Part shown: one piece after another, positions 5,440-7,649 of the stretch | Numbering within the stretch: the stretch's first letter is position 1 | Layout of the letters: the number at the start of each line of letters is the position of its first letter | The notes under the pieces: model-generated | Told to the model about the DNA's origin: nothing | Databases searched by the model: none | What the model saw: only the letters and a program-made list of their open reading frames with translations | Program-made: the position numbers and the translations under genes | Source: Candidatus Aerophobota bacterium | GTDB taxonomy: Bacteria > Aerophobota > Aerophobia > Aerophobales > AE-B3A | NCBI GenBank assembly: GCA_030602105.1 | Contig: JAUWAK010000053.1 | Coordinates: 1-7,649, forward strand | Length of the DNA stretch: 7,649 bases | Direction of reading: 5' to 3'

Positions 5440-6366
5440 GTGCACCTTTGGAAAAGGGTGGGTCTTTTTTTTTGTTCGCTAAGGCGTAGGTATATCTGGT
5501 TCTTTTTTCTTGCTCCTACGCTTGTAGCCCTTATCAGCATAGTTGTATTCCCCCTCGTCTTTTCTCTCAGTCTTAGTTTTCATGATTGGAATATTATCAG
5601 AGCTAAGGCGTGGAGCTGGACAGGAATTGCCAACTACCGGACAATTCTTTTTGAGGACCCTTACTTTCGCTCTGCCTTTAAGGTTACCCTTCTCTATCTG
5701 GTTGGTACTGTTTCCTTACAGTTTGGTCTGGGTCTTTTGGTTGCGCTAATACTGCATCGGATTACCGAAAAGATTATTGGATTTTTGCGAACAGCCCTAA
5801 TTCTTCCTATCACTATGACCCCTGTCATAGTTGGAATGATATGGCGACTGATGTACAACCCAGATCTGGGTATGCTCAATTATTTTCTCACCTGGTTCCG
5901 TCTCTCTCCTGTTAATTGGACAGGCATGCCATTGACAGCTCTTCCTTCAGTAATGATGGCTGATATCTGGGAGTGGACCCCTTTTGTAGCCTTGATATTG
6001 CTGGCCGGACTTCAGGCTCTACCCCAGGAACCGTTTGAGGCCGCTCTGGTTGACGGAGCATCATCCTGGCAGACATTTCGTTATGTTACTTTACCTCTTT
6101 TAAGTCCGGTTATGCTGGTGGCACTGCTTATTAGAGTAATGGATTCTTTTAAGACTTTTGATTTGATCTTTGTTCTTACCCAGGGGGGGCCGGGGATGAG
6201 CACTGAAATATTGAACTACTATACCTACCGCTATGGTTTCAAATTCTTTCATCTAGGGTATGCCTCAGCCCTCTCGTGGCTGCTGCTAGTAGTAGTTACC
6301 ATAATCTCCATAGTTTTGGTCAGAATAATCCGGTCCAAGGGAATATCTGTAGGAGGGGCACGATGA
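5440..6366 (+). CDS. MalF/UgpA-type sugar ABC permease
   Basis: This is a 308-residue inner-membrane permease of the binding-protein-dependent carbohydrate class. Membrane segments are visible at about 19-43, 80-105, 115-138, 168-192, 218-234 and 278-298. The EAA loop that docks the ATPase is at about 200-223 (EAALVDGAS, then F-x-x-V-T-L-P-L-L-SP). LTQGGPGMSTE (246-256) is the typical MalF-type motif before the last helix. Start is GTG at 5440 with only a weak AAGG upstream. An in-frame GTG at 5458, preceded by GGAAAAGGG, is an alternative that would remove six residues. No later start is usable, because the charged LRRR (14-17) before the first helix belongs to the family. A terminator-like hairpin and a run of nine T lie within codons 2-12. 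The gene overlaps the next by ATGA. It pairs with the second permease to form the membrane channel. Confidence 0.92.
   Translation: MHLWKRVGLFFCSLRRRYIWFFFLAPTLVALISIVVFPLVFSLSLSFHDWNIIRAKAWSWTGIANYRTILFEDPYFRSAFKVTLLYLVGTVSLQFGLGLLVALILHRITEKIIGFLRTALILPITMTPVIVGMIWRLMYNPDLGMLNYFLTWFRLSPVNWTGMPLTALPSVMMADIWEWTPFVALILLAGLQALPQEPFEAALVDGASSWQTFRYVTLPLLSPVMLVALLIRVMDSFKTFDLIFVLTQGGPGMSTEILNYYTYRYGFKFFHLGYASALSWLLLVVVTIISIVLVRIIRSKGISVGGAR
5443..5473 (+). terminator. Terminator-like hairpin and T9 run inside the start of the first permease gene
   Basis: CACCTTT (5443-5449) can pair with AAAGGGTG (5453-5460), with one bulged G, around the loop GGA. Four bases later comes a run of nine T (5465-5473). 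This is the layout of a weak intrinsic terminator, placed just after the GTG start. It could act as an attenuator that thins out transcription into the permease genes, with translating ribosomes keeping it open. The stem is short and the gap to the T-run is not ideal. Confidence 0.35.
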
Positions 6367-7193
6367 ATGAAGCTCTTACAGCGAAAGTAAAGAAGATAAT
6401 CTTTGTGGTGATAGCAGCAGTTGTGTTTGCTGTAATCCTTTTTCCTCCTGTGGTCTTATTCTTGACTTCTATCAAAACCGAACTGGACGCCCTTAGTTTC
6501 CCTCCCAAGTGGGTCTTTCAGCCTACGCTGGAAAACTATAAGCACATATTTCAATTCTCCCCTTTTATGAAGTATCTACTAAACAGCCTCACGGTTGCTT
6601 CCCTGAACACAGGAGCAGTTCTTGTCCTTGGTTCCTTGGCTGCCTATAGTTTAGCCCGATTCAGATTTAAGGGAGCCGATAATATTGCTTTTTGGATACT
6701 TTCCGTAAGAATGATGCCTCCAGTGGCTGCGATTATTCCCATTTATATTATTATGAGAAATCTACGCTTACTGGACACTCCCTGGAGCCTAGTCATAACC
6801 TACCTCACCTTTAATCTACCTTTTGCAGTGTGGATGATGAGAAGCTTCTTCCGGGAGATTCCTCGAGAAATTGAAGAGAGTGCTTTAGTAGATGGATGCT
6901 CCGATTTTGGTGCTTTTTGGAACGTAGCCCTACCCTTGGTGGCTCCAGGATTAGTAGCAACAGGAATACTCACCTTTATTTTTTCCTGGAACGAGTTCTT
7001 ATTTGCCTTGATTCTGACCGGGAGTAAAGCTGTAACTTTACCCGTAGGTATCACTGGCTTTATGAAGGAGACTGGTATTAATTGGGGTTATATGACTGCG
7101 GGAGGAGTACTTGCCCTTATCCCTGTAGTAATATTTACAATTTCGGTGCAAAAGCATTTAGTGAAAGGGCTAACTATGGGGGCTTTAAAATAG
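6363..7193 (+). CDS. MalG/UgpE-type sugar ABC permease
   Basis: This is a 276-residue permease starting at the ATG at 6363, which overlaps the stop of the previous gene (ATGA). AGGAGGGG (6351-6358) is 4 bases upstream. The open frame reaches back to 6276, but those upstream residues are read from the other permease gene and are not expected. Features typical of the MalG side: a first membrane segment at about 12-34, SIKTELD (36-42) and NYKHIF, then NSLTVAS...SLAAYSLARFRF (74-102). RMMPPVAAIIPIYIIMR follows (116-132). The EAA loop is at 171-194 (EESALVDGCS...ALPLVAP). FIFSWNEFLFALIL (206-219) and the closing QKHLVKGLTMGALK complete the set. Length is normal. It forms the heterodimeric channel with the MalF-type partner. 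No ATPase gene follows, so a shared MsmX/UgpC-like ATPase encoded elsewhere probably drives it. Confidence 0.93.
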   Translation: MNEALTAKVKKIIFVVIAAVVFAVILFPPVVLFLTSIKTELDALSFPPKWVFQPTLENYKHIFQFSPFMKYLLNSLTVASLNTGAVLVLGSLAAYSLARFRFKGADNIAFWILSVRMMPPVAAIIPIYIIMRNLRLLDTPWSLVITYLTFNLPFAVWMMRSFFREIPREIEESALVDGCSDFGAFWNVALPLVAPGLVATGILTFIFSWNEFLFALILTGSKAVTLPVGITGFMKETGINWGYMTAGGVLALIPVVIFTISVQKHLVKGLTMGALK

Positions 7194-7230
7194 GTCATTT
7201 TAAGTAATTTTGACTACAAAGGGGGAGGAA

Positions 7231-7395
7231 ATGCCGAGTAAGAATACTTGCTCCTTCCACTACCCCAGGATTCCATACTGTCCGCATATTCTTCATCAGA
7301 GTCCTCCCAAAATTCTGTGTCCTTTTCTTGAGGATAATGAACAAAAAGATGAGGAAAGTAGAGAGAGAAATCTTGGTGTTTGTGCGTGTGCTTGA
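7231..7395 (+). CDS. Possible small Cys-rich protein, unrecognised
   Basis: This is a 54-codon reading frame with ATG at 7231, preceded by GGGGGAGG (7221-7228). That Shine-Dalgarno site is strong, but the spacing of 2 bases is short. The product has five cysteines (residues 7, 17, 30, 51 and 53) and two Cys-Pro steps (YCPH and LCPF), a charged middle (EDNEQKDEESRER) and ends in CACA. Paired cysteines could bind zinc or an Fe-S centre, but I do not recognise a family. It starts 37 bases after the second permease and its stop overlaps a possible -35 box. A hairpin (GAGTAAG-AATA-CTTGCTC, 7236-7253) covers its first codons. The opposite strand also has an open frame here with no recognisable content. 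It may be non-coding. Confidence 0.3.
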   Translation: MPSKNTCSFHYPRIPYCPHILHQSPPKILCPFLEDNEQKDEESRERNLGVCACA

Positions 7396-7420
7396 CAAAG
7401 ACGAGCGATAATGATAATCT
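7392..7420 (+). promoter_or_regulatory. Possible sigma70-type promoter for the downstream secreted-protein gene
   Basis: TTGACA (7392-7397) is followed by two possible -10 boxes. TAATCT (7415-7420, 17-base spacing) keeps the key T, A and T positions. GATAAT (7413-7418, 15-base spacing) matches five of six positions. It lies at the end of the small Cys-rich frame and about 130 bases before the next gene. Confidence 0.5.
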
Positions 7421-7448
7421 AGAATAGGTCTGAGGTAAGACAACTGAT

Positions 7449-7458
7449 GGCTATAGCC
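7449..7458 (+). promoter_or_regulatory. Perfect 10-base palindrome downstream of the promoter
   Basis: GGCTATAGCC is a perfect palindrome about 30 bases downstream of the putative -10 box, where a repressor could block transcription. Its left half GGCTA (7449-7453) can also pair with TAGCC at 7481-7485 in RNA, so it may be part of a folded leader instead. Confidence 0.25.
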
Positions 7459-7475
7459 GATGCGCCGAGTGGTTA

Positions 7476-7521
7476 ATAACTAGCCGGGGCTTTCCGGAAA
7501 AATAGGAACCCCGGTCAAATA
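7476..7521 (+). promoter_or_regulatory. Leader element, copy B (shared with 3925-3986), with strong hairpin
   Basis: Blocks in order: ATAACTAG (7476-7483), GCTTTC (7489-7494), GGAAAA (7496-7501), AGG (7504-7506) and CGGTCAAATA (7512-7521), the last identical to copy A. CCGGGG (7484-7489) pairs with CCCCGG (7509-7514), and TTCC (7492-7495) with GGAA (7505-7508), giving a 10-bp stem with a two-base bulge. The element ends 26 bases before the ATG at 7548. There is no T-run, so it is not a terminator. Confidence 0.45.
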
Positions 7522-7547
7522 AAAAACGACGAAGGGAGGTGAACTAA

Positions 7548-7649
7548 ATGAAAGGGAGAGTAGCTATAGTGCTGTTGGCCTTTGTCTTGGTCATTTCCAC
7601 TCTTGTGCCTGCCGCATGCGCTGAAAAACCTCAACTCATCACCATTGCT
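7548..7649 (+). CDS. Secreted binding protein, 5' end only; probably a TAXI-family TRAP receptor
   Basis: The first 34 codons of a gene run off the window edge. GGGAGGTG (7534-7541) sits 6 bases before the ATG. The product begins with a clear signal peptide: basic MKGR, a hydrophobic core (VAIVLLAFVLVISTLV), and an A-C-A cleavage motif before EKPQLITIA. A cysteine in PAAC could allow lipid anchoring, but the lipobox is poor. A mature start of the form (K)PxxITIA is what I expect for TAXI-type TRAP receptors, where T-G-G-x-x-G-x-Y would follow. That segment is outside the window, so the family call is an inference. The gene has its own putative promoter and leader, so it is probably a separate transcription unit from the ABC importer. 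Confidence 0.6.
   Translation, partial: MKGRVAIVLLAFVLVISTLVPAACAEKPQLITIA

Noticed and set aside
6276..6362. Upstream extension of the second permease gene
   Set aside because: The residues are read from the end of the first permease gene in another frame; ATG 6363 has a strong ribosome site and the usual ATGA overlap.
7185..7203. AT-only inverted repeat (TTAAAAT with ATTTTAA) at the end of the second permease gene
   Set aside because: The stem has no G-C pairs and no following T-run, so it is too weak to call a terminator.
7195..7443. 82-codon open frame on the minus strand
   Set aside because: It has no recognisable content, it starts over the promoter region of the divergent direction and runs opposite to every supported gene.
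7455..7521. tRNA-Ser/Leu-like D-arm text (GCCGAGTGGTTAA) followed by a hairpin
   Set aside because: There is no TTCGAATCC-type T-arm, no matching acceptor stem and no proper anticodon arm; the resemblance is limited to one short segment.
1..7649. CRISPR array, insertion sequence, transposase or attachment site
   Set aside because: No regularly spaced repeats, no transposase-like protein and no terminal inverted repeats flanked by target duplications were seen.

Overview
The window is a bacterial chromosomal segment with short intergenic gaps, strong Shine-Dalgarno sites and regular use of GTG and TTG starts. Every gene I support lies on the + strand. The gene set (B12 uptake and salvage, a binding-protein sugar-type ABC importer, and probably the start of a TRAP/TAXI uptake system) fits a heterotrophic, probably anaerobic bacterium. 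I cannot assign a phylum. Firmicutes-like, Synergistota-like or Atribacterota-like lineages are all possible, and this is only an inference from gene style.

Region 1 (1-3721) is a cobalamin/cobinamide uptake and salvage operon. It holds the end of a BtuF-type binding protein, a BtuC-type permease, a BtuD-type ATPase with an extra C-terminal domain of about 150 residues, and CobD (L-threonine-phosphate decarboxylase). CobD makes the aminopropanol phosphate used to finish imported corrinoids. Both edges of cobD look rearranged. Just upstream (2491-2586) is a 31-codon reading frame whose first 13 residues match the start of PduX-type L-threonine kinases, the enzyme that normally supplies CobD's substrate. 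Just downstream, the last 18 residues of CobD do not look like CobD, and the same DNA read in another frame (3660-3758) looks like the C-terminal end of a DapA/dihydrodipicolinate-synthase-family aldolase.

Region 2 (3722-4032) is a 311-base leader with no convincing gene. It has a possible sigma70-type promoter, several inverted repeats, an orphan perfect Shine-Dalgarno sequence and a short element that recurs at 7476-7521.

Region 3 (4033-7193) is a carbohydrate-type ABC importer: a lipoprotein-like family 1 binding protein and two MalF/MalG-type permeases that overlap by ATGA. A perfect 13-bp stem-loop separates the binding-protein gene from the permease genes. A terminator-like hairpin plus T9 run lies inside the first codons of the first permease. 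Together these suggest more binding protein than permease. No ATPase gene is present, so a shared ATPase encoded elsewhere is likely.

Region 4 (7194-7649) holds a possible 54-residue Cys-rich small protein, a possible promoter, a second structured leader sharing a motif with Region 2, and the first 34 codons of a secreted protein. That protein is probably a TAXI-type TRAP receptor.
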